26,152 bases of DNA, taken from assembly GCA_002245135.1 (NCBI GenBank), contig NGBS01001242.1, positions 1 through 26,152 of the forward strand, given 5' to 3'. The position numbers were made by a program, and so were the translations under genes. The stretch comes from Proteromonas lacertae. Lineage: Eukaryota > Sar > Bigyra > Opalinata > Proteromonadidae. The notes beneath the pieces were generated by a model that was not told the origin of the DNA, made no database searches, and saw only the letters and a list, made by a program, of their open reading frames with translations. Below are positions 8,063 through 18,500 of this stretch, in pieces (the stretch's first letter is position 1; every line of letters begins with the position of its first letter).

Positions 8063-9499
8063 TTATTCATTAGATAGTAATAATTTAATAATATACACTA
8101 AATATTGCTTTTTATTAACTTTATCATCTTTAACTAATGCTAGACTCTTTTCATCTTGGCACATCTTTCTTTTCACAGCTGTAATAACCACATCTCCATG
8201 TTCTGGATTAACTAGTTTATTTCCTAATTTCTTAATGGAATCATCTCTCATTTTGTTATTATAATTGAAGTTTCTTTCGTCTATATAATCTTGAAACTGT
8301 TCTATGATATTTCCATTTTGTGTTATATCTTTTTTGATTCTTTCTTTATAATCTTCTTCTTCCATTATTGTTACTTCACCATTACCACTATTACCACCAT
8401 CATCACTATTATCGCTATCATTACCATCTTCATCTACATCTATAACATGATCAGAACCACCATTATTGCCATTAACGCCATTAGCACCTTCTTCTTCTTC
8501 GCCATCACTGTCATCATTACCATCATTATTATCACCTTCTATATTAGTATAATCTGGTTTAAACTTCTTATTCTGAATCATCAACTCTTTCATGTCCATA
8601 AAGAATAAGGATCTTCCTTTACAATTTGTTCTTCTGCATCTATGATTATTAATTATTTCTGTTATTCTTTTCAAGTATTCAGTCCAATAAACATCAGGAT
8701 TATCAACCTTCATAGCTGCTATCTTTTCTTTAATGAATCTATTATATCTCTCCACTTTACCATTGCACTGTGGGTGTCTAGGCTTGCTATGCGCAATTAT
8801 AATACCATATTTACTAAGCATATCTTTCATTAAAGCATTTTTGAATTCTTTACCATTATCCATCTGCATAATTTCAGGAGGGCCAAAGATTCTTATAAAA
8901 GATTGTACATTTTTCACTGTTTCTTTATCTGTTTTGCGTTTCTGGGCATATAACATGATAAAATTAGAGTAATGGTCGATGACAGTTAAGATATAATGGT
9001 AGAGATCTTCTTCTTTTATGTTCGTGAAATCTTCATTACAATTGTCCATTTCTACAAGATCAATCAAAACTCTTTCTCTAGGTCTTGTAACAACAATAGG
9101 ATGTGTTGGTTGTACTCTTTTAGCCTCTTTAAGTTTAATACAATCATAGCAGGTTGTCAAATAAGCTCTAATCATCTTTCTGTTAATACCATAATAACCA
9201 TGAACTGGATCATTAATTACATCTCTTAAAGATGATTCTTTACAATGGGCATTATCTCTATGTAACTTGTCTAAGAAGTCGAATGAATCTTCCAATTTAA
9301 TGACTTCTCTTCCTTTAAAATACAGTTTACCTGTAGATTCATCGCAAGTGTAATAGCCTCTATTGGCTGAAGTTCCAGCTAAATCATGAAAGAACTTGTA
9401 CTTATTCTTATCAAAAGCTGCACAATCACGTGTCTTTTTATTGCCCTTTCCCTTCGGCTTTACCACCTTCTCTGGTTGGTCATTTTTTGCCAGTAACAC
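8063..9499 (-). CDS. INT: DDE integrase/transposase, Ginger/Gypsy-like, 478 aa
   Basis: An N-terminal zinc-binding segment uses His80, His85, Cys117 and Cys120 (CYDC). The catalytic core shows Asp147 (LIDLVEMD), Asp214 (MQMDNGKEF) and Glu250 (NGKVERYNR). The last two are 35 residues apart, the classic D,D-35-E spacing. The RHPQCNGKVER context is typical of Gypsy and Ginger integrases; Polinton integrases usually differ here. A long acidic, Gly/Asn-rich linker (about 322-385) is followed by a basic tail. The enzyme would cut and join the terminal repeats at 5604 and 15739. The exact start is unresolved: the frame stays open upstream to about 9640 without an ATG, and the listed start is GTG. 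The frame otherwise looks whole. Confidence 0.9.
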   Translation of the reverse strand: MLLAKNDQPEKVVKPKGKGNKKTRDCAAFDKNKYKFFHDLAGTSANRGYYTCDESTGKLYFKGREVIKLEDSFDFLDKLHRDNAHCKESSLRDVINDPVHGYYGINRKMIRAYLTTCYDCIKLKEAKRVQPTHPIVVTRPRERVLIDLVEMDNCNEDFTNIKEEDLYHYILTVIDHYSNFIMLYAQKRKTDKETVKNVQSFIRIFGPPEIMQMDNGKEFKNALMKDMLSKYGIIIAHSKPRHPQCNGKVERYNRFIKEKIAAMKVDNPDVYWTEYLKRITEIINNHRCRRTNCKGRSLFFMDMKELMIQNKKFKPDYTNIEGDNNDGNDDSDGEEEEGANGVNGNNGGSDHVIDVDEDGNDSDNSDDGGNSGNGEVTIMEEEDYKERIKKDITQNGNIIEQFQDYIDERNFNYNNKMRDDSIKKLGNKLVNPEHGDVVITAVKRKMCQDEKSLALVKDDKVNKKQYLVYIIKLLLSNE

Positions 9500-10399
9500 C
9501 TTTATCTTCTCATAATAAAGAGTTTTATGATCGCTCTTTATGACGCTTTCTAGATTTAGAATGTCAGACCTATGATAGAGATTATAATAGGAATAGATAG
9601 AATGATATATATTTATAGAAATTATAGTAGTAGAATAGCTTTTATAGATATTTTACTGTGTTATTTTATAATACTCTTACCCCAAAAAAAGAAAATGATT
9701 CATTATTTAAGATGTAAGTGTAACAATATATATAAAAATATATCTTCTTTTTTCTTTTATTTTGACTATTTTAAATTATACCAATGTAATAATTTACCAA
9801 TCATTCATTACAATTGTTATATGTGTTGTATTATTATAGTAATTATTCAATACAATTTACCAATAATTCTTTTTATTTATATAAATTTTGATTATTGAAA
9901 ATGTATTTTTCATCAATTTGGTAATAATATTTCTAGAAGAACAAAGATTAATTATCATCTTATTCTACTATATAATTCTTCTAAAACCATTATCAACACT
10001 ATTCCACTTTCATTTTTTTATTTGTATTTTTCATTTAATTTCTTTTCTTTCTCATATCATATTTTCAATCTTTGCTTCATCTTGGGCACCAACTACTATC
10101 TCATCATATTGATCTTCAAATCTTGCTAAATTCTTTATAAAGATATTATCTAATGTAAATGTCTTGGTTATTGCAATTATCTTTAAAGTTTTGAATTAAT
10201 ATTAAACTCTCTTTGAAATTATCAATCACTTCATAATATACTAGAATTTTCATAAACAAAGTCTCTTATACGTTTATAAATTGTATAAATATGGGATATG
10301 GAGTAATGGGTAGTTTGAATAACATCTCAGTATTTAAAAATTCTTCTATCTTTTCATTCAACTTTTGTTTATTGAATATTTTCTACTGGAAATGCCCCA
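9500..10399. other. Interval between integrase and HYDIN fragment
   Basis: About 900 bp of AT-rich sequence with no recognised gene. The first 140 bp continue the integrase frame. The part right of about 10100 may hold badly decayed HYDIN sequence, but I could not align it with confidence. The joint between element DNA and captured gene should lie here. Confidence 0.5.
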
Positions 10400-11080
10400 G
10401 TATCTACTGTTTGAGTTTCACCTGCTTCAATATCGATTTGGGTTGGTTCTATTGTGAATATTCCATCATTATTTTGCATTGAAAAATCAACTGTTGTAGA
10501 AAACATTCCATTATTACTGAATTAAATTGTTTCACAATTACTAGCTTTTAAAGATGGATTGTTTTCTCTCATATTTATGTTTTTGCCCTATAATAATTGA
10601 CCAAATTCATAATATCCTTTGTTCTTTATTTATCTCTTACTTATTATTTGTTGTTCATTCTTTTGTTTTATTGATTTCATAAATATATCTTTCGGATTTT
10701 GATTAATTTTTGGATAATCGCAAATACCACTGATTGGAACTTCATACGTTTTATCTTTATTAACTATCTCAAAGTGGAAACAATAGTTAAATTTACCAGT
10801 TTCTAATTATTCAAATGTCACTTTTAATGGCAATTCTTCATCTGGTTCTAATTTCCATCTTGTGGCATTATTTTCATCTATTAATTTATAATTACTTGTT
10901 GATATTAAGGGTTTTCTTGGAATTTGCTTCTTAACTAATTGGAATACTACTGGAGGTGGAACTTTCCAATCTCCATATGTATTAAACAATGGAACTGTTT
11001 CTTTGATTTCTTGAATTATTATATCAATATCACTTTCACCATTGTTATTGATTATATCACATAATAAACCAACTCCAAAT

Positions 11081-11104
11081 GGTGGTGGAGGAGGTGGTGG
11101 TGGT
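11081..11104 (-). repeat. Poly-proline codon tract
   Basis: GGN triplets on the plus strand encode eight prolines in a row on the minus strand, within a HYDIN inter-domain linker. The tract is low complexity and prone to slippage. Confidence 0.8.
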
Positions 11105-11900
11105 TTTTCTTTTTTACATTTCTATGAGTTTTTATCTCCTTTCTTATCAATTGATTTACTTCTTTTTCCTCCTTTCTTTGGATCAGATAAAGCTGATCTT
11201 TCTTCTACTACTGGTTCTGGTTCTTCAGGTGGTGGTAATTCCACTGCCAATTTATCACCTACATTTCTTACTTCAGTTTGAATTACATTATAATCATCAT
11301 AATCGAGGAATACACACATCAGCTCTTAATATTATACGATAAGTTATTCCTCCTTGTACTTCGATTGGAATTGCTAAATCATATCTTCCATAAGGTAAAT
11401 CAGATTTCGCTGTAATACTAGCTGTAAATGTCACTGTTGAACTTTCTGGTAATCTTTTCACTTCATCTGGAGTTAATGTATATCCACTCTCTTTTAAAGT
11501 TCTTCTTTCTATTGCGAAATTCACTGGTAAATTACCTATGTTAGTTATTGTAAATGTCTTCGTCTTGCAATCAATTCGAACTACATTACCAAAATCTACT
11601 ACAACCTAAATGTAAATTAGATATTTTCTTATTCGCCATTTTTGTTGTTTTGCCTGTTTTATTACTGATATTTGTTAAACCAGTTTCAGGTGTTTTTGTG
11701 GTTTTATCAACTACTCCTTCACTTTTTGAACCATTTATTGATGTTCCATTTAATTCTTTCTCTTTTCGAGCTAAACATAAATCAACAGGATTTTGATTGT
11801 TTATTTCACCTAATAATTAATCAATATAATATAATCTTAATGCTTCAAATTCTCTATCAACTGTGATTTGTAATCCTGTTGTATTCTTTCCTGAAGGTAA

Positions 11901-11920
11901 TTTGTTCGTATTTGTTCGTA
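11901..11920. repeat. 10-bp tandem duplication in the HYDIN fragment
   Basis: TTTGTTCGTA occurs twice in direct succession. Its length is not a multiple of three, so it shifts the reading frame. It fits a copy no longer under coding selection. Confidence 0.75.
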
Positions 11921-14884
11921 TTTATCATTCTGTTGTGAATTCTTACTTCTGACAGAAACTGATTTTTGACTATTTACTCTTGCAGAATACTGTTTTTTGT
12001 TTTCATCTTTTTCTTTTTCTTTACATTTTTCTTCTTCTGCATTTGTATTTGCTATAGTCGGTTCTTCACTATGTGGTGCTAATTCTCCTTCTAGTTTTGG
12101 TTCTGGTGGTAATTCTTTTAACCATGTGTTGGTGAATTAACTGGAACTCCATCTACAATTATTGGCTTTTCAGCTTCAACTGGTTTTTCTTTTTCTTCTT
12201 CTGTTGACGGTTGTTCTGGCTGTTGTTGTTGTCTTGCTTCTTCTCCTTCAGTATTTATAATAGTGTTATTATTACTTTCATCTATTGAAGATTCCACTAC
12301 TTCAGGTAAAGATGGTTGTTGTTTGATTGGTGATGGTAAAGCTGGAATGATAATGGATGTTCTGTATTGGATAATTCAATCAATCTATCAGCTTCTTCTA
12401 AGTAGTATTCCCAATTATCTGGTATTCAGCATCATTCGCTTTGATATTTGCATAAATACCTGTTATATAAAGTAGAAAATCTATTGGAACATAATGAGCT
12501 ATTTCTATTGCTAATTTCTCTATTACTGAATCTGGAATTCCTACTCTCATTTTAACAGAGATTCTTTGTTGATCATGAGATGGAATTAATCCATTACATG
12601 GTGAAACACCAACTAAACCAGGTCGAGATACATTATCAGTTGAGATTTTAAATGGAAAATCTACTGAACCTGTATTAAATATATGAAAATCTCTTTCTTC
12701 TACTTTCATATAAGGAATTCTACTAAAATCAATATTCTGTTTATCCAATCTATAAGATAAGACTGAACTTTCACCTTTCATTTTGATATTATAAACTGGT
12801 CCTCCATCTACATAACATTTACCCAATGCTCTTGATAATACATGTGGTATTCCAGAATATCTCAAATCCATTTCTTCACATTCACCTAGTTGTAAAATAC
12901 CTTGAATTGGAGTGATTTCAAATACTTAATTGATTGGAGATGTTTGATTTTCAGTTTCATCTATTTCTAATTCCCAATGATCAGGACAAGGAATTGTTCG
13001 ACGATTTTCAGTTCAAAATCAAAATCATTTTGAGATAACCATAAATTGGGAAAGGCAACATCAGCTACACATGGAATTGAATCTTTCTGAGGATAATCTT
13101 CATATCTTATATTCAATATTCCATTTATTTTACATGAGATTTTATCATCTTTATAATTTGGATCAAATTCCACTGTCACATTCGTTGATTCATTTGGTTC
13201 TAAATGGAATTCATTCATACTCAATAATAATGGAGCTGCTACACTTATTATCACATCTAAACTCAACGTTGATATATTCTTAAATACAACTGTCTTACTT
13301 TGAACTTCGATTTTCTCTTCAGAACATTGAATTAATGGATTCATAAAGTTCACTTTTACTTCGGTTTCTTTTGCTTCATTATTTCTTATTTCTCCATCAA
13401 ATTTCCTCAAACAAGAAAAGATTTTCATCACTTCACAGGGTTTTTCACAACTTCCAGATGTTACAAAATTTCAAGCAGTATTGGGTTTTAATTCGATTGC
13501 ATTGTGAGTTATAGTAAATATAGCTTCATAAGGTTTGAATTCATTTCACTTTCCATCTTTGATTTATTGGCTTTAAAAGATTTTTCTTTTTCTGCTGCAG
13601 TTTGATTTATCCAAGTTAATCTTTGACTTCTTAAACCTCTGTTTTCTAATAAAAATACTCTTTCGATTGTTCTGTTTGTGAATTGATCACCAAAATCAAT
13701 TACATCTACTGGATCTTCTCAAAATATTGTTGTTATTATACATTTAGCTGTAACTGGAAGATTTGCACTATCTCCTTCAGTTGCTGCTATGTATATTGTA
13801 TCTTTATAAGCTGATACATCTTCCAACATGCAACTAACTACTATCTTTTGAGATTCTTTACTTTGTAATATACCATCAACTATATCAGTATTAAAATAAA
13901 ATCCTCGTTCAAAATCTAATTTATAAAAAGTTGGAATTGAAGTTGGATTAGTTATTGTAAATTCTTTTGTATGAGTATCTAAACAAGTTATATCACCAAA
14001 TTTTATATGATTTAAAGTAGATTTTATCACTGGTCCAAGTCCATTTGCTTCTAATACTAATACCAATGGAGGATATTGACTGCCAATTATTTGAATATAT
14101 AATGGAATTCTCATATCACCTAATTTCTCAGGATTTAATTAAACTTGATTCATTTGAGTTGCCATTGGTCCAATTACACCTTTAACTGGATCAGGGAAAT
14201 AACTACCAATCGATTTACTTCTTTCATCTTGTTCTGTTTTCAAATTGAGCATATAAATTGGATTTATTTTTTAATGTTAAAGTTCGATAATAAGGATATC
14301 TTAAATAACAATCTCCATATTTCAATGATTCTTCTAATAATTCTACTTCAGCTACTCGACATTCAGCACTTATTGGAATTGTTAATAAAGCTTCACCTAC
14401 ACTTTCAATATCAATTGCTAAACAATAACCATATACTTTTATTGTTTGAGATATGAAATTGATTTTGATTTTCTCTTCTCCTTTTGGTAATACTGTTGCT
14501 ACTGATTGAATTATTTCGAATTCTTTGTTTAAGTAATTACCATCTTGAGGAACTCGTAAATTGAATATAAATGGAACAGAGGAAGTATTTCTTAATATCA
14601 AATCAGCTGAGTTTAAAAACGCATAACTTACAATACCAAAATCTAGTTTATTCTTATTAAAGAAGAATGTTGGACCAACTACATGTCCTTTTATTGTTAA
14701 TACCACATTATTAGTTGCTCCTTTTAATGCAAATTCAAAATGATCACTAAATTCACCAAGAGTTGAACTTGTATAAGATACTTCGATTGTTACACTTTCT
14801 TCTATATCTAATTCACCTTGGTGGAGTAAATATTACATTTGGTTTAATTGATCCTTCATTGGTAAGTGATACTTCAACCAATAT

Positions 14885-15215
14885 CTAAATCTTGAGCTTC
14901 AGCTTTTTTTCTTCTAATTAATACATTTTTTCTCCTAAAGTCTAAATCAACACTATTCTGCTGTATATTTGATATATTATTTTTTCTACTCCATAATTGG
15001 CCGATTATATACGGTTTGACACTCTTTCTATATAAATTATAGAATTATTAATACCTTTCTTTAAATAACCATCAGATTCAGATAATCTATTTTGAATTGA
15101 AGTTATATATGATTTATTTACTCCACCTCCATTTAACGATAAATACATAACTTAAAATGTTTGAGAGGTTTGAATTGATTTTTACTAAATTGATTTTTTA
15201 ATAATAATAATAATA
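14885..15215 (-). pseudogene. Short GGGVNK-type remnant next to the right end
   Basis: On the minus strand, 15215-15045 encodes pieces matching the short frame at 1975-2157 (KPLKH, NRLSESDGYLKKGI). The stretch 15010-14885 encodes a basic peptide with GQLWSRKNN and VLIRRKKAEA. HYDIN similarity begins directly after it, at about 14880, so this is the element side of the cargo joint. I do not recognise the family; a small basic virion or DNA-binding protein is possible. It is broken. Confidence 0.45.
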
Positions 15216-15238
15216 ATAATAATATATATATATATATA
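15199..15238. repeat. Microsatellite (TAA)n followed by (TA)n
   Basis: About eight TAA/ATA units run into about eight TA units. This is a simple repeat. Confidence 0.9.
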
Positions 15239-15245
15239 AATATAT

Positions 15246-15607
15246 AGTACTTACATTTTGATTCTCTGAAATTAAAAAAAAACTGTCAAGTTTGACAAGC
15301 TTGATTTTTCTTTTTTGAAATATCTTCTTATATTGATAGAATTTTATAACATTCTTCAAAGTTTCTGCTGAAATTCATTTTTTCTCTTTGACTGAATCAA
15401 AAAAACATACAAACAAAAAAGTTGAAGAAAATGAAATTTTAAATTAAAAATGACGTCAGAAGGGGTATAATTCTTAATTCCTGTGTAACTGACACTTCTC
15501 ATTTAGACATTATATGTCAATAAAAACATAAAATTTGGAATATACATAATTTCTAGAATATATTTTGATAGTTTTTATTCAATATTATGACAATTAATAG
15601 TTACTCA
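15246..15607. other. Non-coding right flank of the 10.1-kb element
   Basis: About 360 bp between the microsatellite and the terminal-repeat region, with no gene seen. It contains TGTCAAGTTTGACAAGCTTGA, a short self-complementary stretch near 15285-15305, but nothing further. Confidence 0.5.
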
Positions 15608-15635
15608 TAGATGTAGGTTATATGACAAAGTAAGT

Positions 15636-15739
15636 ATAAAAGTAACAATTTTTCATTAAAAGAAGTGTAATTGTGTATTTAGTTTGTTTTGAAAGTGTCT
15701 GGTAGACAAACGGCCAACTATGACAAACGGCGCACAACA
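15636..15739 (-). repeat. Right terminal inverted repeat, 104 bp
   Basis: Reverse complement of 5604-5707 with three mismatches. Similarity to the stray copy ending at 1737 continues inward to about 15608. It carries the words TAGACAAACGGCC and TGACAAACGGCG in succession, a likely doubled protein-binding site. Confidence 0.95.
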
Positions 15740-15745
15740 TATATC
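15740..15745. repeat. Target-site duplication TATATC, right copy
   Basis: Exact repeat of 5598-5603, immediately outside the right terminal repeat. Both copies lie in polymerase coding sequence of the outer Polinton. Confidence 0.93.
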
Positions 15746-18500
15746 TATTCTCAGTATTTTCACATGTCTTTCCATAAGCGATATTTAAAATAAGCTTAAA
15801 AGTATCAGCATCAGCATCCCTTCCTTCTAACTTAGCTTGTCTTCTTAAGTTATGATTCATCATTACAAAGTTATGTGCATAATTAGACTCTTTAAATCTG
15901 ATAATTTTATGAATATGATGTATAACATAGTTATATTTGTTGTTAAATCACATACTATTTTAGGAACATTTGACTTTAACTTTTTGACTTTATATGGTTT
16001 ATCAATATTATTTTTAACTTCAGAAACTAATCCTAAAGACTCTGCCCATTTCTTTTGTATTTCAGATAAATTATCATAGTCAACTATTTTTCTTTCAGGT
16101 AACAAAGGATATTCAGCAAATTTTTTTCTTTCATCGCTATTACTAGGAGGAGAAATATCTACTTCCAGAATATATCCATACATATTTTTATTAATCCATT
16201 CTGTATTATAATATTTTTCTCTTTGTTCTTCATAGTAATGTAATGATAATATTTTCTTTACATTTTCAGTAGTTGGTTCAATCCATTCAAATTCACTATA
16301 TGGTAACTTCATGCTAGCCATAGTACTTAGATATAAACTATTATAATCCATATACAAAATATATGTTTGATTATCTGGATCCTGTACTTCCTTTTTATTT
16401 TTCTCTTGCCATTGTGGTTGATAATGATTCCAAGACTCTGCATATCTCATACTACCAACCATAGAAATCCCACCTATTAATCCAGAATGTATAAAGTCAT
16501 AAATATCAGAGTCACTTATTAAATCAATTTTTACATCACAATTTTTAAGGAATATACTCCAAGATAAACCAGGTGAACTACAATGCCATAATGGATCCAA
16601 AGTAAAATTATTCCATATAACATCTCTAAAATGTTCAAATACGCATGTTAAAGTAAGAACATCTAATCTGAGATAAAATAAATTGTAGTCCATTAAGTTA
16701 TCACATTTAATAACTTTCCATAAAGCCTGACAACTAGCATATTCAACATCTGTTACAGTATTATCATCTTTTAGCTTTGAATAGAATGCTTCTTTAGGAG
16801 GTAGTTCAAAAGTATTGAAATATTTAGATAATGAGTCCACATATTCATATGGAAAATATCCTTTAGATAAACACCATTTATGGATAAAAGCATCAATATT
16901 CATTTCATGATCCAATTTACCAGGAGCAGAATATTTTTTATAAATATCTTCATATACATAACTGAAATATTTTTGATAATTTCCAATATCTCTTTTTGCT
17001 TGAGTATATAATGACTTTGTTAAAGAATCTAAAGAACTTGGTAAGAATTGATATGAGTCCATAAAGTATAATTTGTTGAACTTTATTAATAAAAATTTAT
17101 TATCTATTTTGGGTAATACTGATAACTGTGATTTATATTGTTTTTTGTTTTTATATTTTCTTATTTTGCCATCTTTACATTTAATAATTCTATAAGCAGA
17201 TTGTTCATCTATTTCATCTATAACATCTTCTAATTCTAACAATGCATTAACTTCTTCATTATTAATTTGTATTATTTCACTTTCAGCTTCTTGAGTTTCC
17301 ATATCACTTAAAGAATCATGTAATAGACTCATACTGAAATTATAATTATCATCTTTTTCTTCTTGTTTTTCTTTTCTTAAATTTTTCACATAATCTTTTA
17401 TTTTATTTGCTGTTATAAAGCCATTAATATAAGGAGGTAATGGAGTAAATGTATCACTATCTTGATGTGGAACAGGAATAGAATTAGAATTAATACTATT
17501 ATCATCTTCTTCAGTATCACTATCAGATTCAGTATCTGAAGCATAATTTACATTAGGATCAATATTATTTTCTTTACAATACTCTTCTCTTAACTTATTA
17601 TCCCATCTGGACAATCCTCTAATAATGAAATTATTGTCATAATTTTTGGAATTATGAGCAATACAAGGGATTGGCATATTATTTAAACATACATGGAAGT
17701 TACAATTATTACATATTCTACCTATAAATTGTCCACTAAAGTGTTCGTGGTGTAATACAGGTTTCTTATTCTTATTTCTATAATCAAATGGTTCTTTACA
17801 GTATATGCAATAATTCAATTTATTTTTAGGATCTTCTCTATTATATCCTATCATTCTTTCTGGATTTTTTAATTTTTTTTCATATAAATCTAATATTTCT
17901 TTCTGTATTTCCATAAATTTAGCTATTAATCTATCCTCTAAATCTGTTTCATTATCTTTAGGTGTTTTAAAATCATACTCAATTTTATTAGGATATATAT
18001 TAGGATATTTAGATACAACATATAAACACCAACTGGATAATATATGCTTTGATAATATACCTTTCTCATTTAAAATTGGATCTGTTACTTTCTCCTGATA
18101 AACTTCAGTATCCCAATATATTACTATAGGTATTAATTGCATATATTTAAAGTTCTTAAATTCTAATTGAATATTTTTCTCAGGGAAATTTCTTATAATA
18201 CCTTTATGTTGTTGACAATTATATTTTTCATGTTGTATTCTTTTTTCATCTGTTGATAATAAAGCAAAACAATAATTACATCTAGGATAACCATTTTTAC
18301 ACTTCTTTCCTTTAGGTATTAATATTACATTTAATTTTGTAATAGTATAATAATGTTTTTCATTATATAATAAATTTACAAGTGGATAATATATATATAT
18401 AACCGTAAGAATATCACTGTATGTGGGTAAACCGTACCAGACTATTCTTAGGTGCCTTCTACAGATAAGAATAAGCGATTTGAGTGTGAATTAGTTTTTG
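15740..18500 (-). pseudogene. POLB: DNA polymerase B, N-terminal half piece (outer Polinton)
   Basis: A protein-primed family B polymerase. In the long open part (15863-18142) the exonuclease motifs are YWDTEV (residues 9-14), HNSKNYD (163-169) and YLRLD (490-494). Motif A is YMDYNSLYL (597-605), and a YGK motif B lies near 15770. Residues 112-147 form a CxxC...HHEH...CxxC zinc site like the endonuclease VII-type insert known in such polymerases. The same frame stays open upstream to about 18500, encoding a further cysteine/histidine zinc-like segment (CKNGYPRCNYC...H...C) normal for this family; the true start is not found. Residues about 185-340 form an unusual acidic insert. The gene is split by the 10.1-kb element and is otherwise broken. 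Confidence 0.9.

Larger units (their letters stand above)
10400..14880 (-). pseudogene. HYDIN: HYDIN fragment (axonemal central-pair protein), captured and decayed
   Basis: HYDIN is a giant protein of ASH/MSP-type beta-sandwich repeats that builds the C2b projection of the ciliary central pair. The match is collinear with the HYDIN order I remember. It starts with NEGSI and GHVVGPTFFF (14880-14224), then IQIIGSQYPPLV (14114-13719). Next come NPLIQ...KNISTL...EFDPNY (13431-12967) and VDGGPVYNIKMKGESS (12871-12398). A low-complexity Glu/Gln/Pro linker (about 12400-11600) follows, then another ASH unit (11524-11297) and GICDYP...FGQLL (10989-10400). It covers part of the N-terminal third to half of the protein, without introns that I can see. 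It carries well over ten stops and frame changes, using TAA, TAG and TGA, so it is not functional. It lies wholly inside the 5604-15739 element and so looks captured. Confidence 0.9.
5604..15739 (-). mobile_element. 10.1-kb integrase-protease element with captured HYDIN fragment
   Basis: It is defined by 104-bp terminal inverted repeats (3 mismatches), TGTTGTG...CACAACA tips and a 6-bp duplication TATATC. On the minus strand it contains, from right to left, a short GGGVNK-type remnant, about 4.5 kb of HYDIN, an integrase and a C48 protease. I see no polymerase, packaging ATPase or capsid gene inside it. The tips agree with the TGTNR rule remembered for Ginger DNA transposons, and the integrase looks Ginger/Gypsy-like. 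The 6-bp duplication and the protease are Polinton-like. Ends and both enzyme frames look whole; the HYDIN cargo is broken. The near-identical ends suggest a fairly young insertion, younger than the outer Polinton it splits. Confidence 0.9.

Noticed and set aside
8031-9229. Plus-strand frames opposite the integrase
   Set aside because: They are mirror images of the integrase coding strand, including the acidic tract read as Ile/Thr runs. They have no domain and no ATG-led logic.
11042-14456. Plus-strand frames opposite HYDIN
   Set aside because: They are low-complexity shadows; all recognisable protein similarity in this stretch is on the minus strand.
10400-14880. Alternative genetic code with TAA/TAG read as glutamine
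   Set aside because: Several in-frame TAA/TAG codons in the HYDIN fragment fall where Gln is plausible. But TGA stops and frame changes are also present, most Gln positions use CAA, and the long polymerase and integrase frames use only CAA/CAG for dozens of Gln. Decay of CAA to TAA explains it better.
10400-14880. A live host HYDIN gene with introns explaining the breaks
   Set aside because: Frame changes occur within a few bases and leave no room for introns, stops of all three kinds are present, and the whole region lies between transposon ends.
15199-15238. Origin-like AT repeat
   Set aside because: It is a plain TAA/TA microsatellite without neighbouring binding motifs. Elements with protein-primed polymerases replicate from their ends.
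5604-15739. LTR retrotransposon (Gypsy-like integrase, TG...CA ends)
   Set aside because: The 104-bp repeats are inverted, not direct, the target duplication is 6 bp, and no reverse transcriptase or RNase H is seen.
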